Origin: Thiocapsa sp. UBA6158
GTDB lineage: Bacteria > Pseudomonadota > Gammaproteobacteria > Chromatiales > Chromatiaceae
DNA: 25,648 nt
Direction: 5' to 3'
Assembly: GCF_002423035.1 (NCBI RefSeq)
Contig: NZ_DIUM01000023.1
Span: forward strand, 1-25,648
The notes below the pieces were generated by a model, which saw only the letters and a program-made list of their open reading frames with translations, did not search any database and was not told where the DNA came from. This document shows, in pieces, positions 16,265 to 23,552 of the stretch. Every line of letters starts with the position of its first letter. Within the stretch, counting starts at the first letter, position 1. A program made the translations under genes and the position numbers.

Positions 16265-17449
16265 CTACTCCGCGAGGATATCGTCTAGTTCCCAACGCCC
16301 GTCACGTTCGACCAGCACCTGCCGGCAGCCCGGATCGCGCAGATCCTGCTCGAGGCCGGGAAGCGCATGGATCACGCGCCGCCCCGAGGCACGGAGCCGA
16401 TCGACGGCCTCCTGCAACGCCGGTGCTGCCGACCAGGGTGCGTAGATCGCCGCGTCGCTCGTGTCGGCGCGTTGCCCGTGGCGCAGCAGCTCCTTCAAAT
16501 CCGTACTGAACCCGACGGCGGGGCGTGCTCGACCGAAAACGCGCCCGATGTCGTCGTAACGCCCGCCGCGCGCAATCTCCAGCCCCCAGCCGGGAACGAA
16601 GGCGGCAAAAACCGCCCCAGTCTTATACCGGTAACCGCGCAGCTCCGCCAGATCGTAATGGATGGAAACATCCGGGAGCCAGCGACCGAGCTCGTCGGCG
16701 AGTCGGCGCAGGTCGTCCACCGCCTCGCGTACCGGGCGATCGGCTTCGCGCAGGAGCCTCTCGGCGCGCGCGAGCGCATCCACCCCGTTGAGTTCCGCCA
16801 AGGCGGACAACATGCGCGCCGGTGCGCCGGCAATCCCGAGCTCCGCGATGAGCGCCTCGATCTCCGGAACGGCCTTGCGCTGCAGCGCATCGAATAGGGC
16901 GTGTTCGCCGACCGCCGACAACCCGGCCTGCCGGGCGAGGCCGCGATAGATGCCGACGTGCCCCAGATCCAGGTAGGTTTCCCGAATCCCGGCGGCACGC
17001 AAGGTCAACATGATGAGTCGCAGAATTTCGGTATCGCTCTCGATCCCGGAGTGCCCGTAGATTTCGGCGCCGATCTGCAACGGACTGCGCGTACCGGCGA
17101 ATCCGTCGCTGCGGGTATGCAGGACGGTTCCGAGATAGCACAGCCGCGTCGGGGCGTCGCGCCTGAGGTGGTGTGCATCGATCCGAGCGACCTGCGGGGT
17201 CATATCGGCACGCACACCGAGCATGCGCCCGCTGAGCTGGTCGGTCAGCTTGAAGGTCTGAAGGTCGAGATCTTGACCGGTGCCGGTCAGGAGGGATTCC
17301 AAATAGTCGATGAAGGGCGGGATGACAAGCTCGTAGCCCCAGCTTGCATAGAGATCCAGCAACTCGCGCCGCAATGTCTCCATGACCCGCGCCTGCGCAG
17401 GCAGCACCTCGTCGATCCCGGCCGGCAGCAGCCAGCGTTCCTCGTTCAT
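16265..17449 (-). CDS. hisZ: ATP phosphoribosyltransferase regulatory subunit HisZ
   Basis: This 394-aa histidyl-tRNA-synthetase-like protein lacks the C-terminal anticodon-binding domain and serves as the regulatory partner of a short-form HisG in the first step of histidine synthesis. Class II synthetase features remain: PPFIDYLESLL (motif 1 region), RADMTPQVARI, ARGGRYDDIG and AVGFSTDLKELL near the end of the core. It ends with about 70 residues of a variable alpha/beta segment. Length (about 390 aa) and position hflC-DUF2065-hisZ-purA fit HisZ, not HisS. It implies a short HisG elsewhere. The ATG start at 17449 places RWLLPAGIDEVLP at the N-terminus, as expected. Confidence 0.94.
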   Translation of the reverse strand: MNEERWLLPAGIDEVLPAQARVMETLRRELLDLYASWGYELVIPPFIDYLESLLTGTGQDLDLQTFKLTDQLSGRMLGVRADMTPQVARIDAHHLRRDAPTRLCYLGTVLHTRSDGFAGTRSPLQIGAEIYGHSGIESDTEILRLIMLTLRAAGIRETYLDLGHVGIYRGLARQAGLSAVGEHALFDALQRKAVPEIEALIAELGIAGAPARMLSALAELNGVDALARAERLLREADRPVREAVDDLRRLADELGRWLPDVSIHYDLAELRGYRYKTGAVFAAFVPGWGLEIARGGRYDDIGRVFGRARPAVGFSTDLKELLRHGQRADTSDAAIYAPWSAAPALQEAVDRLRASGRRVIHALPGLEQDLRDPGCRQVLVERDGRWELDDILAE

Positions 17450-17504
17450 GCGTTCAGTAGTCCCGGTTAATCAGTCGCGATCCACCCGCCTCGGGCGAGA
17501 GGCA

Positions 17505-17693
17505 TCAGTTGACCAGATACAGCAGGCCGACGCCGGACAGCATGCTGAGCAGGCCGGCAAGCCGCAGTGCGCCTTTGTCCTCGGCGGCGATCAGCAGGAG
17601 AGCACGTCGAAACCCGTCCGGACTCAGAAAAGGCCAAATGCCTTCGATGACCAGCACAAGCGCAACCGCGACCAAGACATCTTGCAGCAACAC
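17505..17693 (-). CDS. DUF2065 small membrane protein (YjeT-like)
   Basis: This 62-aa protein has two hydrophobic helices: LLQDVLVAVALVLVIEGIWP near the N-terminus and LRLAGLLSMLSGVGLLYLV at the C-terminus. It matches the DUF2065 (YjeT) family found between hflC and hisZ or purA in many Gammaproteobacteria; its function is unknown. The frame is open to an ATG at 17744 that would add 17 unconserved polar residues. I prefer the GTG at 17693: a GGAG sits four bases upstream and the length then equals YjeT (65 aa). A TTG directly after the GTG is a further option. A link to the membrane complex HflKC is only suggested by position. Confidence 0.85.
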   Translation of the reverse strand: MLLQDVLVAVALVLVIEGIWPFLSPDGFRRALLLIAAEDKGALRLAGLLSMLSGVGLLYLVN

Positions 17694-17861
17694 GTGACTC
17701 CGAAACACCCGATTCGGATCCGAGCGGGTCCCGGAAGTGCGCATCGGTCAAAGGCAGGCATCTTTTCAGACGACGGCGCATTTGTCCAACGCTTGTCGGA
17801 TGACCGGGCTCCTATCGACGTCTCGCGAGTACGCATGAACCTTTGCGGGCGGAAACATGAA

Positions 17862-17907
17862 AACGCCTCGGCGATCCGAGGCGTTCGGTGAGGCCGAGGC
17901 GTTCGGT
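17862..17907 (-). terminator. Intrinsic terminator after hflC with a duplicated 5' arm
   Basis: On the minus strand AACGCCTCGG, loop ATCG, CCGAGGCGTT is a perfect 10-bp stem (17885-17862) followed by TT, so the last bases form a TTTT run. Upstream, the 14-nt block containing the 5' arm (ACCGAACGCCTCGG) occurs twice, at 17907-17894 and 17889-17876, with an 18-nt period. Either copy can pair with the single 3' arm. It lies 20 bp past the hflC stop and marks the end of the hflKC transcript, separating it from DUF2065-hisZ-purA. Confidence 0.75.
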
Positions 17908-17926
17908 CAGACCCGACGGCCCCGGA

Positions 17927-18799
17927 TTATTGGCCCCCGGCTGGATCGCGGAAGAACCGGAAGAAATCCGAGTCAGGCTCCAAAACCATCACGTCTCGCT
18001 CCTGCCCGAGAGAGGATCGATACGCGCTCAAACTGCGGAAGAAGGCATAGAATTCGCGATCCTGGTTGAAGGCGTTGGCGAAGATCTGCGACGCCCGCGC
18101 GTCGCCCTCGCCTCGCGTCTCTTCGGATTCGCGAAATGCCTCGGCGACGATCACGGTCCGCTGACGATCCGCATCGGCACGGATACGCTCGGCAGCCTCG
18201 CCGCCCTGCGCCCGAAGATCCCTCGCAACCCGCTCGCGTTCGGCACGCATCCGCGAATAGACGGATTCACTGACCTCGGGCGGCAGGTCGATCTTCTTCA
18301 CACGCACATCGACGACCTCGATCCCGAGATCCTGGGCGTTCTCGTTCACCTCCTTGGTCAACAAGGCCATCAGAGCCAGGCGGTCGTCGGAGACGACTTC
18401 TTGGATCGTGCGTTTGCCGAACTCGTTGCGCAGGCTCGTGTTGACGCGTTCGGACAAGAGGCGTGAGGTTCGCGCCACGTTGCCGCCGGTCGAGCGGAAG
18501 AATTGCGCGGCATTGGAGATGCGCCATTTGGTGTAGGAGTCGACGATGACGTCCTTTTTCTCGATCGTCAGGAAACGCTCCGGGCGAGAATCCATCGTCT
18601 GGATACGTCGATCGAATACCTTGATGTTGTTGAGGACCGGAACCTTGAAATGCAGACCGGGCTGATAGTCGTCACCGACGATCTGACCGAGTCGAAGCTT
18701 GATCGCCACCTCGTACTGCTGCACGACGAAGGTGAAGCCGTAGATCGCGATCACGAGACCTGCCAGACCAAGCGGCAGAAAGGTTTTCAGCTTATTCAT
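17927..18799 (-). CDS. hflC: HflC, SPFH/band 7 regulator of FtsH protease
   Basis: This 290-aa protein has an N-terminal membrane anchor (about 9-27) and a periplasmic SPFH domain: FVVQQYEVAIKLRLGQIV, PGLHFKVPVLNNIKVFDRRIQ, then SLRNEFGKRTIQEVVSDDR and VDVRVKKIDLPPEV. A long Arg/Glu/Ala-rich coiled coil and a C-terminal part ending FFRFFRDPAGG follow. With HflK it forms large cage-like membrane complexes around FtsH that modulate proteolysis. Its ATG overlaps the hflK TAA by one base, so the two subunits are coupled. Length is a little below E. coli HflC (334 aa), which fits other purple bacteria. Confidence 0.96.
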   Translation of the reverse strand: MNKLKTFLPLGLAGLVIAIYGFTFVVQQYEVAIKLRLGQIVGDDYQPGLHFKVPVLNNIKVFDRRIQTMDSRPERFLTIEKKDVIVDSYTKWRISNAAQFFRSTGGNVARTSRLLSERVNTSLRNEFGKRTIQEVVSDDRLALMALLTKEVNENAQDLGIEVVDVRVKKIDLPPEVSESVYSRMRAERERVARDLRAQGGEAAERIRADADRQRTVIVAEAFRESEETRGEGDARASQIFANAFNQDREFYAFFRSLSAYRSSLGQERDVMVLEPDSDFFRFFRDPAGGQ

Positions 18800-19971
18800 T
18801 ACCGCACCCTCCGATCACGGTCGACCGAGCGCTGCGGACGATCGACGGCCTCCGATGCAACGGCGGGGGCCGACACATCCGGTTTCGAGAGGGCTGCCAT
18901 ATCCGGCCGCTGCTTCATGAGTTGGTCGAGCGGGAGGTAGAGTAGGCTGTTGCCGCCGTCTTCCACGTCGATGATGACCTTATTGCTATCACCCAAGACC
19001 TGCTCCATCGTTTCCAAGTAAAGGCGCTGTCGCGTGACCTCGGGTGCCATCAGGTACTCGGTCAGGATCGCCGTGAAGCGCGCCGTCTCACCTTCGGACC
19101 TGGCAATGACTTGATCCCGATAGGCGCGAGCGTCTGCGATGATCCGCGCGGCCTCGCCGCGTGCCTGCGGAAGGACCTCGTTGGCGTAGGCCTCGGCTTG
19201 GTTCTCCAGGCGTTCCTTGTCCTCGCGGGCCTTGATGGCGTCGTCGAAAGCGGCCTTGACCTGCTCCGGCGGTTTTGCCGGCTGCATGTTCACCGAGGTC
19301 ACCAAGAGGCCGGTCTTGTACTGATCCATCAGTGCCTGAACGCGCTCTTGGATGGTGACGGCGACTGCGCCGCGACCTTCCGTCATAACGAAGTCGAGCT
19401 TGCTCCCGCCGACGGTGACGCGCACGACCGTCACGGTCGCGTCGCGCAGGGTCTGATCCGGGTCGGCGACCTGGAACAGATAGTCGCCCGCGTCCTGGAT
19501 GCGGGATTGCACGGTCAACTCGACATCGACGATGTTCTCGTCCTGAGTCAGCATGGAGGCCGAGTGGCTGAAGGTGGAGATCTCGTCGACGTTCACCTTG
19601 ACGACCGACTCGAATGGCCAGGGAACATGCCAGTGAGGACCCGGGCCGGTGGTGTCGACATAGGCGCCGAATCGCGTCACGACGCCCCGCTCGGCAGGCT
19701 CGACGATGTAGATGCCGGTCGCCAGCCAGATGACCAGCAGGATCCCGACGATGATTCCGATGGCTCGCGAGCTGAAATCCCCGCCCGGCAGATTGAATCC
19801 GCCGCCACCGCCGGATGTACTGCCGCCGGAGGGTTTGTTGCCCCCAAAGAGCCCGCCGAGTCGCTCCTGAAGCTTTCGCACGACCTCGTCGAGGTCGGGA
19901 GGACCCTGCTCGCCGCCGCCCTTGCCGCTCCAAGGGTCTTTGTTACCGCCACCTGGCTCGTTCCAGGCCAT
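18799..19971 (-). CDS. hflK: HflK, SPFH/band 7 regulator of FtsH protease
   Basis: This 390-aa protein begins with the HflK hallmark MAWNEPGGGNKDPW and a glycine-rich cytoplasmic segment (about 40-65). A membrane helix (about 70-90) follows, then the SPFH domain: VEPAERGVVTRFGAYV, GPHWHVPWPFESV, QTLRDATVTVVR and LVTSVNMQPAKPPEQVKAAFDD. A coiled coil rich in Glu, Ala and Arg then leads to LYLPLDQLM. It partners HflC. The ATG has GGAG nine bases upstream. A 12-bp perfect palindrome, GTCGAATTCGAC, lies just upstream (19985-19996). In E. coli hflX runs directly into hflK; here 481 non-coding bases intervene. Confidence 0.96.
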   Translation of the reverse strand: MAWNEPGGGNKDPWSGKGGGEQGPPDLDEVVRKLQERLGGLFGGNKPSGGSTSGGGGGFNLPGGDFSSRAIGIIVGILLVIWLATGIYIVEPAERGVVTRFGAYVDTTGPGPHWHVPWPFESVVKVNVDEISTFSHSASMLTQDENIVDVELTVQSRIQDAGDYLFQVADPDQTLRDATVTVVRVTVGGSKLDFVMTEGRGAVAVTIQERVQALMDQYKTGLLVTSVNMQPAKPPEQVKAAFDDAIKAREDKERLENQAEAYANEVLPQARGEAARIIADARAYRDQVIARSEGETARFTAILTEYLMAPEVTRQRLYLETMEQVLGDSNKVIIDVEDGGNSLLYLPLDQLMKQRPDMAALSKPDVSAPAVASEAVDRPQRSVDRDRRVR

Positions 19972-19984
19972 AGCTTCTCCGTCT

Positions 19985-19996
19985 GTCGAATTCGAC
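19985..19996. promoter_or_regulatory. Perfect 12-bp palindrome upstream of hflK
   Basis: GTCGAATTCGAC is fully self-complementary and sits 13 bp ahead of the hflK start, next to the ribosome-binding site. It could be a dimer-binding operator or form a small hairpin that masks the Shine-Dalgarno. Position is the only support. Confidence 0.3.
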
Positions 19997-20144
19997 TGTT
20001 ATGTTGGTTTGAGAGGCGCTCCCGCACGAAATCTGCGAATCGCGAGAAAGGTGCGCACCGTGATTGCTGCGCGGTCCGGACGCTCAAGCCTTTGGATGAC
20101 CTCTCCAGAGTGCCGACGAAGCGCGAGGATATCAAGCAAAGATG

Positions 20145-20161
20145 CAACCTGAACCGCGCCC
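20145..20161. repeat. Lone arm resembling the AAACCGCGTCC repeat family
   Basis: CAACCTGAACCGCGCCC matches CAACCTAAACCGCGTCC at 11419-11435 in 15 of 17 positions. No partner arm follows within 100 bp, so this may be a decayed or partial copy. Both sites lie upstream of an operon (hflKC here, yceD there). Confidence 0.4.
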
Positions 20162-20196
20162 GGTGAGGTATGCGTCATGTGTCGGGGCGGCTTGGC

Positions 20197-20230
20197 CGCG
20201 CCGGCTCCGACGACTGTCGGAGCCGGCGCG
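20197..20230. terminator. Perfect 15-bp GC-rich hairpin between hflX and hflKC
   Basis: CGCGCCGGCTCCGAC, loop GACT, GTCGGAGCCGGCGCG: 15 uninterrupted pairs with a four-base loop. On the plus strand it is followed by CTTT; on the minus strand, the direction of all genes here, GGCC follows and no T-run. It is a likely transcription barrier or mRNA-stabilising structure between hflX and hflK, possibly stopping antisense transcripts. Confidence 0.55.
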
Positions 20231-20258
20231 CTTTAAAGTCTCAAAAAGGATTGAATTT

Positions 20259-20342
20259 TAAACCGCGCCTCACCGAGATCGAGGACATCTCCAAAGCCAA
20301 GCGCACAATGACAATGACGCATGTCGCTCCGGACGCGGTTTG
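20259..20342. repeat. 84-bp palindromic repeat element, copy in the hflX-hflK gap
   Basis: The ends AAACCGCGCCT (20260-20270) and GGACGCGGTTT (20331-20341) are inverted copies with two mismatches in 11. The element has the same length, 84 bp, as the one at 22186-22269, and both are followed by GTGTCG. The central parts differ, so identity lies mainly in the ends. No coding capacity. It looks like a REP- or MITE-like non-autonomous unit. Confidence 0.6.
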
Positions 20343-20452
20343 TGTCGATCGGCAATCCCCGTGATTTTAGGTGAAGGAGACGGCCGAGGGCAAACGGCGC
20401 ACAGCGCTCCGGGTGGGCGAAGCGAACGCCGCGGGGGTCGACGACTCGACCG

Positions 20453-21739
20453 TCAAACACCCTCTTTATCCTCCGAGAACCGCGTATTCCTGGCCGCAAG
20501 ACGCTCCCGATCGGGCCGCCCGATGATGAGATCCATCAACCACCCCCCCGCCGGTTTGGGCACGTCCGAGATGATCTGCGCATGCTCGAACAGCCAAGCA
20601 CGCAGGCGCCCTTCATCCGGCTCCAGATCCAGCGAGCAGCGAATCCGATCGCGTCCCAGCCACTCGGAGATCGCCTGCAAGAGCAGATCGACACCGGCGC
20701 CCGTCTGCGCGGACATCCAGACGCGGCTCGGCAATCCGGCCGAATCCCGCTCGATTCGCGGCGACTCCTCGGGGAGCAGATCGATCTTGTTGTAGACCTC
20801 CAGACGCGGGATCTCGTCGCTGCCGATCTCGGCGAGCACCTGCTCCACGTCGGCCACGAGACGGGCACGATGCGGTGCCGATGCCTCCACGACATGGAGC
20901 AGCAGCGCGGCATTGCGCGTCTCCTCGAGGGTCGAGCGGAACGCCGCCACCAGCTCATGCGGAAGCCGGCCGACGAAGCCGACCGTATCGGCGACGAGCA
21001 CCCGTCCGCCGTCGGGAAGGGTGAGCCGGCGCAAGGTCGGATCCAAGGTTGCGAAGAGCTGATCGGCTTGGAAGACACCGGCCTCGGTCAGGCGGTTGAA
21101 GAGTGTCGACTTGCCCGCGTTGGTATAGCCCACAAGCGAGAGCACCGGCAGCTCGGCCTTGTCGCGTGCCTTGCGCCCTTGAGCGCGTTGCACCTGGATG
21201 CGATCCAGGCGCCGATCAAGCACGGTCATCCGCTTGGAGAGGAGCCGACGGTCGGTCTCGAGCTGGGTCTCGCCGGGTCCGCGCAGACCGATACCGCCCT
21301 TCTGGCGCTCCAAGTGGGTCCATCCGCGCACGAGCCGCGTGGACATGTGCTTGAGCTGCGCAAGCTCGACCTGCAGCTTACCTTCGAAGGAGCGTGCACG
21401 CTGCGCGAAGATGTCGAGAATCAGGCCCGAGCGATCCACGACGCGGCACTTGACGAGGCGCTCGAGATTGCGCTCCTGGCCGGGCGAGAGCGGATGGTTG
21501 AAGATCACCAGCTCCGCTTCCGTGCCCGCGACCAACGCGATCAATTCGTCGCACTTGCCGGTTCCGATAAAGAGTTTCGGGTCGGGCGACGTGCGCGAGC
21601 CCCCCAGGATGCCGACGATCTCCGCGCCCGCGGCAACCGCCAGGCGCCGAAACTCCTCGCGCTCGTCGGGCTCGGCGGTCGAGCCGATATCCAGGTGCAC
21701 CAAAACAGCGCGCTCGCCGGCGCTCGGGCGCTCAAACAC
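20453..21739 (-). CDS. hflX: HflX, ribosome-associated GTPase
   Basis: This 428-aa GTPase binds the 50S subunit and is known in E. coli to split stalled or heat-damaged ribosomes. The N-terminal HflX domain includes FIGTGKCDEL and FNHPLSPGQERNLE. A linker with GGIGLRGPGETQLETDRRL follows, then the G domain: GYTNAGKST (204-212), DTVGF (251-255) and NKID (317-320). Length matches E. coli (426 aa). The start is a GTG at 21739 with an ideal GGAGG five bases upstream; the next residues FERPSAGERAVLVHLD fit the family. It lies 57 bp after hfq, the conserved hfq-hflX pair. Confidence 0.96.
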   Translation of the reverse strand: MFERPSAGERAVLVHLDIGSTAEPDEREEFRRLAVAAGAEIVGILGGSRTSPDPKLFIGTGKCDELIALVAGTEAELVIFNHPLSPGQERNLERLVKCRVVDRSGLILDIFAQRARSFEGKLQVELAQLKHMSTRLVRGWTHLERQKGGIGLRGPGETQLETDRRLLSKRMTVLDRRLDRIQVQRAQGRKARDKAELPVLSLVGYTNAGKSTLFNRLTEAGVFQADQLFATLDPTLRRLTLPDGGRVLVADTVGFVGRLPHELVAAFRSTLEETRNAALLLHVVEASAPHRARLVADVEQVLAEIGSDEIPRLEVYNKIDLLPEESPRIERDSAGLPSRVWMSAQTGAGVDLLLQAISEWLGRDRIRCSLDLEPDEGRLRAWLFEHAQIISDVPKPAGGWLMDLIIGRPDRERLAARNTRFSEDKEGV

Positions 21740-21796
21740 GGCAACCTCCTTCGCGGCGACGAGGATCCGCGCGCGCCGATGACGGCTGGCTCAGGA

Positions 21797-22048
21797 TCAT
21801 GCGTTGCCCGGCTCGGGCAGCGCCCCTTCGGCGGGTGGGAGCTTGACGTTTCGCGCCGGCACGACGGTCGATATCGCATGCTTGTAAATCATCTGGCTGA
21901 CGTTGTTCTTCAACAACACGACAAACTGATCGAAGGATTCGATCTGGCCCTGCAATTTGATCCCGTTGACCAAGAAGATGGACACGGGGACACGTTCCTT
22001 CCTCAGTGCGTTCAGAAAAGGGTCTTGGAGGCTTTGGCCTTTGGACAT
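21797..22048 (-). CDS. hfq: RNA-binding protein Hfq
   Basis: This 83-aa Sm-like protein forms a hexameric ring that pairs small RNAs with mRNAs. Family landmarks are MSKGQSLQDPFLNALR with the proximal-site Q8, then VSIFLVNGIKLQGQIESFDQF, and the YKHAIST motif (55-61) of the second Sm signature. The C-terminal tail is short (E. coli 102 aa), ending about residue 83, so the disordered tail is largely missing, as in many bacteria. The frame is open upstream, but the ATG at 22048 has an AAGGAGT site seven bases ahead and gives the canonical start. Upstream is a 457-bp gap, so hfq probably has its own promoter. Confidence 0.98.
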   Translation of the reverse strand: MSKGQSLQDPFLNALRKERVPVSIFLVNGIKLQGQIESFDQFVVLLKNNVSQMIYKHAISTVVPARNVKLPPAEGALPEPGNA

Positions 22049-22505
22049 GGAGTGACTCCTTATTGTTGTGGTCGGCAAATATTGCCCGGCAAAAAGGTCT
22101 GGCTGTGATCGCTGCCAATCAAGCCGGGGTGGAGCAGGCGGGACAGCAGACGGGACAGGCATACCCGCCGAAAAAAGCCTCGTCTTAAAACGCGTCCAGA
22201 GCGAGATGCTCATTGTCGAGTGAGCTCGACGCTTGGTGCATCCACGGCCCCGAGCGGGGACGCGGTTTAGTGTCGTCGAAACGCCGCACTTTGACCATAC
22301 AGTCGCGCATCGCTGCAATCCTTGCCGAAGAAAGACAGCAGATCGACCTGATCGCCGCAACACGCGGACATCTCCGAACGCAAAACTCAGCAAATAGAGT
22401 GCCACGCATCGGGCGCCAACGCCAGACGGGGCCGCGATCCGACCGACTGGACGGATAAAGACAGCGGAACACGCCGCGCGTTCGATGCGTTCGCACCGAG
22501 AAGAC
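22049..22505. other. 457-bp gene-free stretch between miaA and hfq
   Basis: No supported gene. It contains the 84-bp palindromic element at 22186-22269, then on the minus strand a T6 run (22176-22171) nine bases beyond its last arm, and the hfq leader with a weak -10-like CAATAT (22084-22079) lacking a recognisable -35. In E. coli the hfq promoters lie within and upstream of miaA; here the spacer is wide enough to carry them. Confidence 0.55.
22186..22269. repeat. 84-bp palindromic repeat element, copy in the miaA-hfq gap
   Basis: The termini TAAAACGCGTCC (22186-22197) and GGACGCGGTTTA (22258-22269) are inverted repeats with 11 of 12 matching. Inside, GTCGAG/CTCGAC forms a smaller stem (22215-22230). 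It is the best-preserved of three or four related elements in the window. On the minus strand the last arm is followed after nine bases by six T, so the folded element might also stop the miaA transcript. Confidence 0.65.
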
Positions 22506-23537
22506 TCATCCGCCTGCGTCTCGGCGCGGGTGATGCGCCGTCGACCGGGCCTTGCGGATCAGACGCAGCGCCGCCTCGAGCGGATCGGGATCGTCGGCGA
22601 GCCAATGGGTCGCGGACTCGGCACGCAGCCAGGTGAGCTGGCGCTTGGCGAGTTGCCTCGAGGCGACGATGCCTTTCAAACACATCTCCTCGGCATCGAG
22701 CGCGCCGTCGAGATAGCTCCAGACCTGGCGATACCCGACCGAGCGCATCGACGGCAGGTCCGCGCTGAGATCGCCCCGCGCCCGCAAACGCGCGACCTCC
22801 TCCACCAAGCCCTGCTCCAGCATCGCGCGGAAGCGCCGTGCGATGCGCTCGCGCAGCACTTCGCGATCCGCCGGCGCACGCACCAATTTGAGGAGACGAT
22901 ACGGCAGATCGGCCCTCTCGCCTGCCGACGCGATCAGCGCGCTCATCGACCGGCCCGTCAGGGCATGAATCTCCAAGGCACGCTGAATGCGTTGCGGATC
23001 GTTGGGATGGATCCGAGCCGCCGCCCGGGGATCCAGTCGCTCCAGTCGCACGTGCATCGCGGACCAGCCGATGACGGCGGCCTCCTCGGACAAGGCTTGG
23101 CGGAGCACCGGATCCGCACTCGGCAGTCGGGCCAGACCCTGTTGCAGCGCCTTGAAATAGAGCATGGTGCCGCCGACCAGGAGCGGGATTCGGCCCTGCG
23201 CGCTGATCTGCGCCATCGCCGCGAGTGCGTCTTCACGGAAGCGCGCGGTCGAGTAGGCCTCGGCGGGCTCCAGGATATCGATCAGACGATGCGGCGCACG
23301 GGCGAGCACATCGGGTGTCGGCTTGGCCGTGCCGATGTCCATGCCGCGATACACCATCGCCGAATCGACACTGATGATCTCGCACGGGAGCCGTTGCACC
23401 AGCTCGACGGCCAGGTCAGTCTTGCCCGACGCGGTCGGACCCATGAGCAGGATCGCCAGAGGTCGCTGAGCGGAGGCGTCGCTCGATTGCGCCGCAGCAA
23501 CTTCTTCGGGCGCGCGTTCTTCGGGTGAGTCGGTCAA
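22506..23537 (-). CDS. miaA: tRNA dimethylallyltransferase
   Basis: This 343-aa enzyme adds a dimethylallyl group to A37 of tRNAs that read codons starting with U. The P-loop is GPTASGKT (33-40); SVDSAMVYRGMDIGTAKPT follows, then LLVGGTMLYFKAL, and the tRNA-interacting NDPQRIQRALEI and RSVGYRQVWSYL. The protein starts at a TTG (23537) with GAGGGA seven bases upstream; the first 25 residues are polar low-complexity and the next in-frame ATG falls inside the P-loop, so TTG is the most credible start. It is 15 bp after mutL, the conserved mutL-miaA pair. The C-terminus has a short basic tail. Confidence 0.95.
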   Translation of the reverse strand: MTDSPEERAPEEVAAAQSSDASAQRPLAILLMGPTASGKTDLAVELVQRLPCEIISVDSAMVYRGMDIGTAKPTPDVLARAPHRLIDILEPAEAYSTARFREDALAAMAQISAQGRIPLLVGGTMLYFKALQQGLARLPSADPVLRQALSEEAAVIGWSAMHVRLERLDPRAAARIHPNDPQRIQRALEIHALTGRSMSALIASAGERADLPYRLLKLVRAPADREVLRERIARRFRAMLEQGLVEEVARLRARGDLSADLPSMRSVGYRQVWSYLDGALDAEEMCLKGIVASRQLAKRQLTWLRAESATHWLADDPDPLEAALRLIRKARSTAHHPRRDAGG

Positions 23538-23552
23538 ACGGGCGTCCCTCGA

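Larger units (their letters stand above)
19972..20452. other. 481-bp gene-free stretch between hflX and hflK
   Basis: No credible gene lies here; short open frames are low-complexity and overlap hflX. From right to left it holds a 6-bp hairpin just after the hflX stop (20436-20451), an 84-bp palindromic element (20259-20342), a perfect 15-bp hairpin (20197-20230), a lone element arm (20145-20161), and a 12-bp palindrome near the hflK start (19985-19996). No convincing promoter for hflK can be picked out, although one is likely given the interruption. Confidence 0.6.

Noticed and set aside
20233..20499. Possible 88-aa gene in the hflX-hflK gap
   Set aside because: It overlaps the end of hflX, runs through the repeat element and has no recognisable domain.
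20582..22108. 508-codon plus-strand open frame
   Set aside because: Antisense to hflX and hfq, both confidently identified; no motifs of its own.
22185..22496. Possible 103-aa gene in the miaA-hfq gap
   Set aside because: Cys/Arg-rich product overlapping the repeat element, no recognisable domain, no good ribosome-binding site.
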